64,000 bases of DNA from Fasciola hepatica. Lineage: Eukaryota; Platyhelminthes; Trematoda; Plagiorchiida; Fasciolidae. The stretch is from the NCBI GenBank assembly GCA_948099385.1, contig CANUEZ040000193.1, forward strand, positions 5,096,501-5,160,500, written 5' to 3'. Below are positions 49,896 through 61,719 of this stretch, one piece after another. The position numbers were made by a program, and so were the translations under genes. The notes under the pieces were generated by a model. It was not told the DNA's origin. It saw only the letters and a list, made by a program, of their open reading frames with translations, and searched no databases. Position 1 is the first letter of the stretch. Each line of letters opens with the position of its first letter.

Positions 49896-49977
49896 TGGAC
49901 CCTTTTGGTGTGGGAATGGTTGTGACTGAATAAATTCATCAAAACCTCCGACAGCGGTCTAGCCCCATGCTTGAATA
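49896..49977 (-). pseudogene. pseudo-exon of the chaperonin-like gene in copy 2
   Basis: It aligns with the intact exon at 21399-21523. The flanking CAG acceptor and CCA|gtaac donor survive, but the exon is 82 rather than 125 bases and the frame is destroyed. Confidence 0.8.
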
Positions 49978-50681
49978 CTGTACAAGTGAAGTCGCCTGAT
50001 CCGGGAAGTTTTGGTGAACTTGGTTAACCAAAGAGGCTAGATAAGCTTGCTGCTTGGGAAGTTCCTAAATTCCGAATTGTTACCTGGTTATAAATTTGAG
50101 AAACGGTTTGTCAGATAGTGATTATCAAATGGTATCACCGTTTTACGCATGAGAATTGTTGATAACAATAACATTCTTTGTTAAGGGAATTAAAAGTATA
50201 TGGATAGAAAATATAAAACAAGTCTAAAGTGGAATGGTTTCACCTTATTTGAATGCAAGTTGGAATATAGCCTACCGATAGCTCCACCCACCTGCTTTCT
50301 CTTCTCCGTGCCATAATAAATCGGATAACCAGCAGAAACATATTGGTTCTCATTTTAATGTGGAGCGTCTGTTCCATTCTGTTCTATTTCAAGCTGTGTT
50401 ACGGTGTGAAAAGAAACTCGGTAGACGGTTGTACAAATGTGTTGGTTTCATGTGATCTTGCCAAACGAGTGGTCCTGTGCTTCGTTAGTGATTCCCTGTG
50501 GAACTGATTTTCGTACGAATCAATTAGGACGAATGTAAATCCACATCGTCGGGTTCCTCCTAACGAGGTAGATACTGGCATATCAACACTCCAATAAAAT
50601 CTATTCACTTCATTTTGTTTGCATGAATTCCGCAGGAATTGATCTGACTATTTCTCGAGTAAAATAACCACGAAATGATAT

Positions 50682-50812
50682 CCGCTTCCCCAATGATTTG
50701 CATTGTAATGAACAGCTCTTTTCCGTGCCAACATTTGCCGATCGTGATCGATCACTTGGATGTTCATCTCGTCCTCAGCCAAAAACCTGGTACTGCGGGT
50801 TGCGGTCATTTT
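50682..50812 (-). pseudogene. pseudo-exon of the chaperonin-like gene in copy 2
   Basis: It aligns with 22129-22261. The acceptor AG has become GG (gacagacgg before AAAATG), the donor GT has become AT (GCGG-atatc), and the exon is two bases shorter. Confidence 0.8.
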
Positions 50813-51155
50813 CCGTCTGTCGAGTATAACTTCCAACTTATTGTTTCGTATTCGTATTATGATTAGCAGATGGAGCGGCAGATCCAACATGGGAGCATAA
50901 TCACTGACTAAGCCGCATAATATACCACTGGATCACCTCAAATGCTAAACGAATTTTGGGAGACCTTCGAGAAAGGCTTGTGTACGTTTCTTTATTCCTG
51001 CCCCACAGCGAACTTCCAAAGAAATCATCTCAATCAAAGAAATAGAGAAGATGCTAGCCGATGGACAGATGCAACGACGTACTCTATATAACGTGGTACG
51101 GAAACAGTACCGATACGAGAAATACACGAAATGCAAACGATCGCTACAAAAACGA

Positions 51156-52190
51156 ACACCATGTGCATACGCAGATACATGTCCGTGAATGCACAGACGA
51201 AACAGTGAATGTACTCAACGATTATTCGCCAACCAAATGCACAATATTTTATTGATCCATTTTGCAAAACGTGCCCGTAGATCGCGTGCATTTTCATTCA
51301 CCTAAAAGCACTCAGTTAACGATTATTCAAAATCATCTAACAGTTGAGTTGTAACAATAAGGTAGTGTTGACGGCTAAATTCAAATCGGGAACTATCATG
51401 AAAATAACCAGAGGTTTATGCTACCGGCTACCTTCTCATGACTTTCGTTAGTTAGAAAATAATGGTAACATTAGTTCAGAAAACTCCCAAAATCATGTTC
51501 TTTATGCATACGTTTGTTGAAACATGCCGATTGTATAGAAAAGTCTGATTTCACGTTCAGCCGTTCACATATACGGGATTTCTTTTTCCCTTCCATGAGC
51601 TGTATATAACGAGTGTAATTCTGCATATCTCTGTACTTGTGTAGCTTTTAAGTCCAACTGAATAGTTACCTTCAGTTGACACTCCCTCACGGTCAACCAC
51701 CCTACTAGTCATAAAACATCCCACAACTGGTTAACCGTGGTCTGGAAAAAAAAGCCAGCGTAGACACAAAACAACTCCCACTCAGCCATAAACAAAATAT
51801 CAGTCAGTCAGTTTGAGAATCCGATCTCTTTTGGTTGATGCTATTGTTTTCGCAGCACACAGCACAAGAAATCATATTTTCTTGCTATTTTTTACTACAC
51901 CTCGCTGAGAATCAAATCTTTGGGAGCAAAACGGGGAACTTAGAGTCATTGATTCGCACAATGTGAAGCTTAGAGCAGTTACAAATGATCACACTGCCTA
52001 AAACATTTACCACATGCGTGAATTGTCAATTGATCTGCATGATTTATTTACTGCTTACCGGTTGTGATACACCTATATATAATCAAGTAACTGTATGTGA
52101 CTAGGTACAACAGCTGTCTCCATTATGCCTCTTGAAAAAAGTAGAATATTAGCACATTATATGTCCACACACTATCCAGAAATCATGGTT
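51156..52190. other. no recognised gene
   Basis: AT-rich sequence. Around 51670-51780 there is a repeat-like stretch with tccctcacggtcaaccaccc; no coding signal is convincing. Confidence 0.35.
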
Positions 52191-52199
52191 TGAATCACA

Positions 52200-54000
52200 A
52201 TTAACTATCGAATGTGGTGCAAATCTTATCACATCTCACTCAAATTGAGCGTGATAGAGATCGAATGCATAGAAAGCCTCTTCCTCTAAGATCATTCCAA
52301 CTTCATATCTCTCGTATTTCTCATGTTTTACTAGATAATCCCGCTGATGATATCAATCAGTTGATTGACAGCGTTCCCAACTATTTCAATACAGGTGTTA
52401 ATCAGTCCTTGTGCAGATTGGCAGCTAATTTCTATAGACTTGACTTATCTTCTGTAATCACCTTGCATCTTATTGAGTCTTGTGCACTTTCCTACTGCTT
52501 TGATGCCCTTTTGCATCCAGTATTAGTAAATTATTGAAGTATTTTCGCAGTGTTTCCACGTGCTTCTATTGGAGTTTCTGATCACTGTATTACACTTATT
52601 GATACAAAAGCTTGTGTGCTAAGGGAAAGCCTTCACCAACTTTCTACAGTCATCGCTCACTGTCTGCAAACGAGTTTGCACCTTGGAAAATCTCAAAAAG
52701 CTTGGGACATTTGCCACCCCCACTGATTTTCCTAATTTTTACACGAGGCTTTCTCGTTCTGTGAGCACCTAACCTATACCCAAACCTTCATGATTTGTGT
52801 TGCCTCATGGAAATCTTTTATGTTCAACACAATAGGTTTCCCTCTCCCGTGGGTTTAGGGGCAAGGCACAAACATCTGAATGGCATCAGACCGTAAAAGG
52901 CTATTCACACTCATCAAGACTGAAATAAGACATCTGAATAACCTGTAAGCATACACAGTGTTGGGTCTCGTGTAATGCTGTGAGATGTGAAACACCATTT
53001 ATCTGTTGTGCTTTGCCAGGCTCAATATGAGGCTATGCATCGTAGATTCTAATCACCTGTTCACTGGTAAATCCGACAAATCCTCACTTCCTCAAATATA
53101 TCCGGAATCCCATGAACTAAACTGTCACACTTGCCTGTGATCCCACTGTTCAATAACAAGCCTAGTGCCGTTAATCTGATAGCCTCGACTAAATAACACC
53201 AATGATGCTAATGGCTTGTTCTTTCGAAAACTTATCCCATCTCGTTTTATTGATCCTGAGGTGATTGCCAATCGTCCGATATTTATACGCACTCAACCTG
53301 TATCAAAGAAAGCATCCGAGAAATACCGTCAGATAGATTGAACATTTTCATTGCTGAAAGTAAGTAGGAATGCATTCATCCATTGCATAATTCTCCAAGT
53401 TCACCCTCGTAACCTGACACAATTTCCCTATATACCCTGTCTGTCAACACGTGATGCAAATGCATCCATTGCTAATTCGTCAGCTTTGACGCGTGATCAC
53501 GATGGCTGTACTGTGAGGCTACGTTTTCTTAACTACGGACGTGCATTTGGTTCCCCCAATCGCGGTAATCTGCTGTTTGTTCTACGTGATAATGCGGTTG
53601 ACGACGTTAATTGAAAAGACCTTTGTGATTATTTTTCCAATAGCATACAATTTATTCCTTATTTGTATTGTCGCTGTAATTGAAACGAAGGGCTGAATTT
53701 TCCTCGAAACAGTCTGAACGAGCTTGTCCGCTTGTCTGCTTCCCGTTTTCCTTTCCTTGACATCCCTAAGTGCGTTGATTTGACGTTTAAACTGCAATTT
53801 GGATCTCCCTCCTATTCTGTTATCAATAACATCCCATACCTTTTCTCTGATAACCAAAATCTACCTAACGCTTCTACCGCCTAATTTCCATCTTACCACC
53901 AAATCTCAAAAATTGCTACCCTCTGTTGCGTCATTGATAGATATATTCTCACTGAATACATCTTAGCATGCATTTTGTATCGTGTGACAAATTCACAGGT
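52200..54000 (+). mobile_element. CR1-like LINE remnant
   Basis: Plus-strand frames carry DDINQLIDSVPNYFNTGVNQ and AANFYRLDLS (52330-52450), homologous to the endonuclease remnant at 13800-14130. Further on, VDDVN-KDLCDYFSNSIQ near 53600 resembles the segment between endonuclease and RT. The body is full of stops; RT motifs are not evident. Confidence 0.55.
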
Positions 54001-54284
54001 CACCATCGAACACAAATCATTGTCTTCCGTCCACATTCTAGAGCCGCATAATTCAATTTCATTGGCTCGAAATCAGAAATCCTTCATTCACACGCGTTTA
54101 CATGTGGAAATATCCTCTGCCTTCACCATGTCCACTTTCTTGTAGACCACGACGCAATAATGAACGATCTTGTTATTCGGCCTTGACATTAATCTAAATG
54201 AACTAAATGCTTGTTTTTCCCCCACGAATCCCTCTGGACCTTTCGATAAAAGCTTTTATTCGTTTCTTTCAGATTACTACGTAA

Positions 54285-54640
54285 GCCGCACATGTATTGA
54301 AAATTCACCCTAATTCGGTTGTATTAGGACGATCTATGTCATGATTTACTGACCGCGTGGTCGGGATCTGAGAAAAGACAGTTAGTACCACTCTGCACGA
54401 TAAGTAAAGAAGAACAAAACTGTCACCATGTTTATTGTTTGGAATGAATACAGGTTATAAATCATTCCGCAAATGAATCAAAATTGCTACGTGGGAACTA
54501 CAGAGAAATTTTGTTTGCTGCTGCTGTACTGCGTTGGCCCCAACTACATTTTTCTATTAGTGAAGGAAGCCATAGCTGAAGGAGATGTGTTTTGCGACTG
54601 GGACATTTTCATCTCATGAGGTGAACAACGGTATTACTCA
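54285..54640. repeat. left direct repeat of PLE copy C
   Basis: It shares tgtattgaaaattcacccta, cagttagtaccactctgc, ggaatgaatacaggttataa, gctgctgctgtactg and catctcatgaggtga with 57980-58400. One indel of about 60 bases separates the two. Confidence 0.85.
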
Positions 54641-55355
54641 CAGGAATACTCATCAGTAGGCAAAATATCAATACATCTATGTCGGTATCTGGCATTTGGC
54701 CTTTTGTCTTGGCCTTAGATTCTGCACTCTGGCAAAATTTTCGCCTGTAAATGTACCGTATTATCAAGCTCATTGAGGGGTAATATTAGCATATAGTCGA
54801 TTACTCGAAGGTACAAATGACTAAGTCTTGTTCACCATATATGGTGCCAATTGTCCAGATTGCCTCCCGACGGCCTGATTACAAGGAATTAAAAAGTCAG
54901 CGTCATCAATATCATTTCCTTCAGAATATAATGGATAAATTAAACGTACTTACTGGAGTAGACAAATGGGTGGGTTAACAGTTTGAACATTTTCAGAGGT
55001 AATGTGGCAGTGGCATCTCCGGTGTACAGAAACATCAACATCCTATATTTTTGGAATTTCCGTGTTGATAAAGAGATTCAGGGTATTCATTTGTATGATC
55101 CGTTAATTGGTTGTCTCATAGCCCACCAAATATTGCCCTCCATCATCCAAGCTCTACAGTGAGGACCAGAACACACTGTGGTAGATTTTCTCAATAATAT
55201 TAGGATTTTATCGATCCCCCTACTTAATGAAACTAATTTAATAGAAAAAATGGTATTTGAAAATCAATACAAATTTGCTTCGTTCAGATGGCACTCATCG
55301 TCCTGTATTTCGGAAAGAAAGCCTTTTCTATCAGCAAGATACACCAAACTGCTAT

Positions 55356-55415
55356 CGGTGGCGCAGAGCTTTCACTCGACACTTCGGAGGTCAGAGGTTC
55401 TAATCCTCGAACGAC
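55356..55415 (+). repeat. tRNA-Arg-like module in PLE copy C
   Basis: This is the best preserved of the three modules: GTGGCGCAGAGC (A-box-like), CACTTCGGAGGTCAG (anticodon-arm-like) and AGGTTCTAATCCTCG, a B box of canonical length. Confidence 0.62.
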
Positions 55416-56657
55416 GATATTTTTCTTGGTAGGCGGAAATCCTTTGTGACTCGGCTGGTGACCAATCCTGACATATCGGGCCTTATGCGGTCCCCCACTT
55501 CGAGCCGAACAGTATGGTTTCCGGTTATGTTTAATAATGCAGTGGGCGTTTGTGGCTATGGGACCATATGTCGCTCACACTGCAACCATGAACAAGCTCG
55601 TATTTTCCTCAAAGTGGGCCAAAACATCTCCTGACAAAATAAATTCAATGATCTCCGCATTGCGACTGCGTCAATTTGTCTGTAGGATCTCCCAAGGGAA
55701 GAACGCGATACGACTGTTGAGCATGGTAGAAATTTTCGTTCCTGAAATGGGACTGGTATACCGATTTTGAGTTTGTTTTGCTCCACATGGTACCAGATGA
55801 TACGTATGGCCTCCCTAAAGAGAAAATCCGTGAACAGTGGTTGGATATCAAATCAAGCCGTGTGTTTACCTTTCACAATTATCCGGCCCAAAGATCTCTA
55901 CTATTTCGAAACTTTCTTCGATAGTGTCTCTGGACATTGGATCATCAACTATCTCAAATAATTTCAACACCCATTTTGCCAATTCGTGCCATGATGAATT
56001 AATCATTGATAGTATTTGTCTAAGTGAAACTTCTGGTTTGTGTAGTTTCGGTGGACCATACAGTTGTTGATTTTGAGTTCCATTTGGCTTCAGATGTTGA
56101 GCTGTTGTCTAACAGGTAGAATGTCCTTCTAGTTGAAAGTGTGCTTCAGCCGACAACTCTTGCTCTAGTTCCTCAGGTTCATTGCAGTTATATTGGCGCA
56201 CAAACTTGCTGGTATAGTCAAGAACGGTCTCCATTTTCTCATATTCACTCCAATGAGTCAGAACGGGTCCGGAATCACTGGTAATGTGTTAAATGATCAC
56301 GCCATATTGCAACTGTAGATTTTCAATAATAAAAATGCACTCAGGTGTGGTGAGTGATTGATGTCTGGACGATGTTACCATTTACTATGGTTCGAAGTCA
56401 ACCAGCTCCGTTTGGAACCAAGTCTGCGCATCTTTTTAAAAGGGTTTGAATATTTTTAGTCATTCGAATAGATATTCGAATTTAGCTTGCGTCTGGTTAT
56501 GGTCCAGTTGGGTATTTGTGGATTACATGTGACTGTGGACATGTTTACCTTTTCATGGTGGGAAAACCCCAAGTGGCACCGTGCAATTTCTCACCATGCC
56601 GCGACCTGAATTAGTTGAGGCTGTTCTTGGAACACGGTGTTGAATGACAATACTCAC

Positions 56658-56784
56658 GAGATACAAATTCATATAGATCGTCTTGCTCCATAGACGAATC
56701 CCACCATGGTTTTGCAGTGAATACATAATTCCAGTGCCATTCGTTTCCATTTGTTGTGGCCAACATAATTGCTCTCATAGGGAA
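56658..56784 (-). CDS. candidate exon, unknown protein
   Basis: The acceptor gtgtgatgtacag and a perfect donor (CTC|gtgagt) frame 127 bases open in only one frame, starting in phase 0. The peptide is FPMRAIMLATTNGNEWHWNY then VFTAKPWWDSSMEQDDLYEF. It joins in phase to the exon at 56943-57021 across a 158-base intron. I do not recognise the protein. It lies within the borders of PLE copy C, so it could be an intron-bearing 5' part of that element or host sequence trapped between two insertions. Confidence 0.35.
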
Positions 56785-56942
56785 CTGTACATCACACCGT
56801 AGGTGGTGATATGTTCCGATCGATGGGAATCCAGCGGACATTCATGGAGAAACCACCTATAGTAAAAGTTATACGAAGTGTCGATTTAAGGTGCAGTATT
56901 TGGTCTGAGCCAGCTGGAAAGAATGAGGACAAGGGTACTCAC

Positions 56943-57021
56943 CAACGTTGCACTTGTGCCGCACTTTGTCTCTAGGTGGAAACAGTCATAGGAGATGCAG
57001 CCAAACGGAGTTATCGACGAA
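56943..57021 (-). CDS. candidate exon, unknown protein
   Basis: A perfect donor (GTTG|gtgagt) ends this frame in phase 0, matching the next exon. The peptide reads SSITPFGCISYDCFHLETKC then GTSATL. The acceptor (gcaaggaattag) has a poor pyrimidine tract, so the 5' edge is uncertain. Confidence 0.33.
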
Positions 57022-57979
57022 CTAATTCCTTGCGCCGATGGACACGTTCACCAAGTGGCGGTCCCTACCAGTGGTGAAAATTGCTGTCAAGATGTTCGAT
57101 CCGTTGGCATACGGGAAGTAGTCGAATTAAACGGATAGAATGAAAATAAGTGGTTTTCTTGATGTAATGTGAACTCTGCTTTGGACTAGAAACAGGTTTC
57201 TTAGTTAGTCGCAAATAACTTCGAGGTTTATTTTGGGCAGGCGTTCAAATTTTTTGTGTTTGCGGGCCCGGCAATCACCACATACAGTGTCAAAGAACTT
57301 CCCAAACTTGAGCCAGGCAAATCGTCAGTCGTCGAATCATATAATGTTAAACTGCCTCCTGCATTGATGTTGGAATCACACCGCATACAGATTGGATCCG
57401 ATGTTCCAAATCATCCAGGTTCTCGGCCTTGTGGTCCCCAACTTCTCTTTCAACATAACCATTCAGGAAATATTCCATTGGAGTTTGATTCAGAGGTCCT
57501 TGAGACCACGGTATACGTCCTTTTTCGTCCGATCCAATGCGAAGGGGACTTCCAGTCGAGCCACTAGGCTTAGTTCCTAGAAAACATATTTTTGTAGTGA
57601 GATCAAGCTTTGTTCATTTGCTTACCGCACCAACTTATCCGAAGGCTTGTTGCCCATTCCGATATCCAGTTGACCGTTGCATGTTGGGCTGCATGCATTC
57701 GGTTGCAATCCCGCTCCGATTTTTCTAATGATCTCTCAACTCCACGCACCACTGAACTAACCAGATTTGAATCTCCTGAATGCATCGGGGAAATTCAGAC
57801 ACCGACCTTCAACGATATTCTAACGTCATTTGTGTGCACGAGTTGCTTTGCTTCACAGTTACAGTCTCATTCTAATGGTGTTTCGAGTCAGTTTTGTCCT
57901 ATGATCCAGATACAATGCCGTACTAATCAGAGGGTAGCCTTATCTTTCGAATTGGAAAACTCAAGCAATTCTTTTCTGT

Positions 57980-58400
57980 AAGTCGTGCATGTATTGAAAA
58001 TTCACCCTAAATCGGGTGTATAAGGGCGATCATTGACTTGATTTACCGACCACATGGCCTGAACCTGAGATAAGGCAGTTAGTACCACTCTGCGCGATTA
58101 TTAAAGAACAGCTGAACTGTCCTATTATTCTTCTTCTGCTTGAGTGACACAAGTGATCAGAATTTGCGAACCATTCGGAATCATTCGAACACCGTGTCTA
58201 CTGTGTGGAATGAATACAGGTTATAAATCATTCCGCAAATGGATTAAATGTGCTGCGAAGGAACTACAAAGAATTTTTCGTTGCTGCTGCTGTACTGAGT
58301 TGGCCATGATTAAACTATTTTATTAGTGATGCAAGCCCTAGCTGGAGTAGATACGTTTTGCGACTGAGGCATTTCCATCTCATGAGGTGAGTAGATAACG
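57980..58400. repeat. right direct repeat of PLE copy C
   Basis: Partner of 54285-54640, about 60 bases longer because of one insertion around 58120-58180. Confidence 0.85.
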
Positions 58401-58404
58401 GATC

Positions 58405-58830
58405 AGGGGTCGCCTCGCATGCAGAAGGTGCCACTGGTCTTCAATAACCTCCCTCATCGGTGATGCTGGCATGATATCCTAAAGTTCATCACCGGTCGAG
58501 TATGCACCGTCAAAGGTAATTTCGTTCGTTTTTATAGTTCAGAAACACGACCGTTTGGGTATATGTTAAAGCAACATTGTCGGTGTTTGATCATCAATCC
58601 CTCCGTTTCATTGGTAGAATATGTTGAGAACACCGTGTCAGCAATACGGAGGTTTGGTTTACGTTGTTGGTAACCAGTGTTCAGTCATTGAAACACTTAC
58701 CGAGTCTGAGCGGTTTTATTTTCGTAACTCCACAAAATCAATGAAGCCGAACTTCCCCTGTCGTATATTTATGAAATGCACTGATTTCAGTTGCGGTTGT
58801 TGGAAGTCGCGAAAACAGTGAGAACAATGT
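58405..58830 (+). mobile_element. LINE C-terminal fragment
   Basis: Plus-strand frames give MQKVPLVFNNL, ITGRVCTVKGNFVRFYSSET then RP (the KGRVYxAAVRSVLLYGxETWP block), FDHQSLRFIGRIC and EHRVSNTEVWFTLL (the FDHRCLRxIARIxWxHRVSNxEVR block), then CGCWKSRKQ in place of GDGWKKxRGGQ. This is the same region as in the fragment at 3617-4062, on the opposite strand, and abuts the right repeat of the PLE. Confidence 0.75.
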
Positions 58831-59462
58831 GAGGTTTATTTTACTGTGTCTCTTCTACTTTTCTCAAGGAAAAATTCGTGTAATTATTGCGCTCGAGTCA
58901 AGTGGCTTACGCGTTTTCATCCACCAGGGAGATAATACTGTCGGTGTACACGAAACGATTTCCGTGCTCCCAGTTTATAAGGCAAACAGCATGAATGGTC
59001 TTATAGATTGAATACTGTTGCGGTGTTCAAGACATTTGGATTAGCCAAAATACTGTTGACGGAAGACATCAACCGTGCTCATTTTCACGGAGATTAAAGA
59101 AAAAAACGCTGATGATGACGATCATAAAACCGATATTGACGACGAAGAGAACCATGTAGTGGACAAAGACGTGCTCGACTTTGTGCTCATCCTGCTGTCA
59201 ACCTTCCAAAGTACAAAGAATAATAATTTTCGAAGTTCCTAGAAGGCACATTTGATTCATTTGCCGAATTACTGGTAGTGTGCATTTTATTTAAAAATAT
59301 TTACATGAAATTGCTAATATTTCCTAACCTTTCATTATATATTACACACCTGTTCGTGAAACGACGATCGAAACGGGAAAAGAGTGATCAAATATTCGCA
59401 CAAGGACCTGATTGCATGTCAAATTTGCCACAATTCAGTATTGTCAGTTTATTTCTGATCGC

Positions 59463-59465
<3 letters not shown>
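58831..59465. other. no recognised gene; acidic ORF
   Basis: On plus, 59059-59241 is open and encodes an acidic stretch (NADDDDHKTDIDDEENHVVD) followed by VLDFVLILLSTFQS. It has no ATG and no clear splice sites. On minus, 58933-59035 is open after an AG and reads HAVCLINWEHGNRFVYTDSI. I recognise neither. Confidence 0.25.

Positions 59466-59501
<36 letters not shown>
59466..59501. repeat. (AT)n microsatellite
   Basis: Eighteen AT dinucleotides. Confidence 0.97.
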
Positions 59502-59504
<3 letters not shown>

Positions 59505-59841
59505 ATACAGACGCTCACTTTCATTTCTCTGAATAAAAGATAACATCGAGGCTGCAAGTGTAGGCGCTCATATTGAACATAAGTAGTATGTAGTGAACCA
59601 GACACGAATAACCTTGATGAATCTTAGTTGTGAATAATTTGTGGGCTCTTCAGTATCCATTCACACTCCAGACGATCGAAATTAGATCCTATTGAGTATG
59701 GAATATGAGTGTACAAGTATGAAAACGAGTGGGCAGAGGAGTACCGTGTACGCATACCTGATGAGAACCAACAACCGCGAAATCGGTCTTGTGCTTCCGG
59801 GAGAATTTCGTCCACACGCTTACATACTACTTTGTATCAAC

Positions 59842-59849
59842 ATATATAT

Positions 59850-59920
<71 letters not shown>
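59842..59920. repeat. (AT)n microsatellite with one interruption
   Basis: An AT run interrupted by ACATG near 59852-59857. The 142-codon plus-strand frame at 59709-60137 exists because it passes through this tract. Confidence 0.97.
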
Positions 59921-59923
<3 letters not shown>

Positions 59924-61715
59924 TTTCATCCTAACTAAAGAAGAACATCATGTGGTAACTGTCATTGTCTGCCAGTACCCAAATCTGTCCTGCCATGGCT
60001 TGCATCTGTATTATTGTGTGTTTATCTGTACTCACGCGTGCATGCAATCGAGTAAATCCGATGAGAGCAACTGGATGATTCAGTCGAAAAAGGCGAGGTA
60101 TCAACATTTCGTTCGATGTATTTCATTGCCTAGGTAGTGGGAATTAAAATTTGCACAGTTCTGTTTGCAGCTATCAATAAGAGACACAAAGCGATAAATT
60201 TGAAGAAGAGATTCTACATGCAATCTCTCAAGCTCTAACAAATCTTTATGAAAACGACTCGCTCGAGCTAAGAAATTCAGTAGTATATTTGAATGTGCAT
60301 TTCCTATAGTCTGACCATAGTGTACAAATTATTCAAGGAAGATCAAATATCCCGAGAAATAGGGTAACGAGCACTAGCAGGCAGGCAAGGAGCAAACAAG
60401 TATGCGCGACTGGATTAAGAGAGGCATGCACACTAACTGGAGGACTACCTCTAGTTGTAAAACACCCAAGGGAGATGACAGTTCCCGTGTTATGCAATGC
60501 TATTGTCCGGTTACTATTTGGTAAACTGGTATTTATAACCAGTGTTTCAAATTCTCCAGGTGCATAGAGTATTCACTCTGCTTGACTTGAATTTAGCGTG
60601 GACAGCCTTGTGACCCGTATCCAAGATTTTCGGTAAAACAATAGTTTGGATACAGGCCTTATCTTCCTGGGAACTTTGATGATGATAGAACGACTGGAAT
60701 ACGTTGCATTGACCACGATATGCACCCGTTTACAAACCAATAATCGTAACCACCCTAATTAGTAACAGATGTTAGAAGATACCACCATTTTCTGTTAGAT
60801 ATGATCTATTTATGCCGTAACGATCACTTCGATGCTTTCAAACCACAGTCACAGAGTTCGTATTAATTCACGAAGTGTACTTATAAATTTATCTAATTAG
60901 TAAACATGCACTTTTTACAATCCATTACTTATCAGTGCAATCATCCATGTTACTTTTCTGATGCAGGATCGGACAAAGGCTGCTGTCCTTATTTTCAAAC
61001 TTAGATTCAGTCTGATGAATGATTGAAAAGAACACAGTCGGAAGCGTAATGGATGTACCTTCTCAATGATCTCTGGTGCTTGATTTTGATTTCACTGTTT
61101 TTCCCTCGGTTGCGTACGTTTCACTAAATTGACTTTCTCGAGGTTTCCATCCACCGCACGTTTGACACATTTTGGGTTCTCACCAACTGCAGGTGTGTGG
61201 TCTGATTTTCGCTTCGCTGTTGCACCCGTTTACTGTCCGTGTATTTCTTGCTCCGGTACTACTTAGGTCCCACGACATATGAAATACACAATCGTATATG
61301 TCTCTCGACACCGGTCTTCTCCATTGATTAGTTTAGGTGGATTTTGTTCATAGTTTGCTTCAGTACTCGATAGAAGACACGTTTCTGAGCCGCTAGTCGA
61401 ACGTCTACTGTAGTGTGCCCTCTGGTTTGAGAGTGAACCAACTGAATGGTTTATCAGTTTGTTCAAAATGATGCGATAACGGCCGTGAATGATGGAACTT
61501 TTCATCGAGTTTCAAGCGAAAGTCACGGTTGGCGTCACTGGTGCTGAAAATCTCACCGGTGACAAAACCACTTTATGGGTTCACGAAAGCTGAGGATATG
61601 AGGCGGTTTTTTGTACAAGCTGGGAAACAGGTGGCTTTAGGATGACTATGAGCTACTATGACAACCCTAAGAAAATTGAATCGATCGAAAAAAAGACGAT
61701 GAAGATAATAATAAT
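59921..61715. other. no recognised gene
   Basis: AT-rich sequence without a recognisable exon or element. The minus frame at 61263-61505 may continue the decayed 3' side of the LINE that begins at 61720. Confidence 0.35.
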
Positions 61716-61719
61716 CACA

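Larger units (their letters stand above)
41222..51155. repeat. long direct duplication, copy 2
   Basis: This is homologous to 14140-22600, in the same order and orientation, about 27-29 kb away. It includes two extra blocks (44010-45030 and 46925-48470), and lacks the part of copy 1 that carries the last two exons of the chaperonin-like gene. Confidence 0.92.
54281..58400 (-). mobile_element. Penelope-like element with flanking pseudo-LTR-like repeats, copy C
   Basis: Direct repeats at about 54285-54640 and 57980-58400 bound this element. Minus-strand RT motifs between them, in order: QLYGPPKLHKPEVSLRQILS then SWHELAKWVLKLFEIV (about 56075-55935), matching YGLPKIHKPxxPLRPIVS of Penelope RTs; EEYEK-type segments upstream; then GRSYRQIDAVAMRRSL (about 55690), matching GxxYRQIDGVAMGSPL with GSP lost. 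The YVDD block is not found downstream, where a tRNA-like module lies instead. Stops and frame changes show it is inactive. Copies A and B are partial relatives. Confidence 0.78.

Noticed and set aside
51660..51720. Short minus frame with CTGAAG|gtaact donor
   Set aside because: The sequence has the character of a dispersed repeat and no partner exon exists.
59709..60137. 142-codon frame
   Set aside because: Same artefact; it crosses an (AT)n array.
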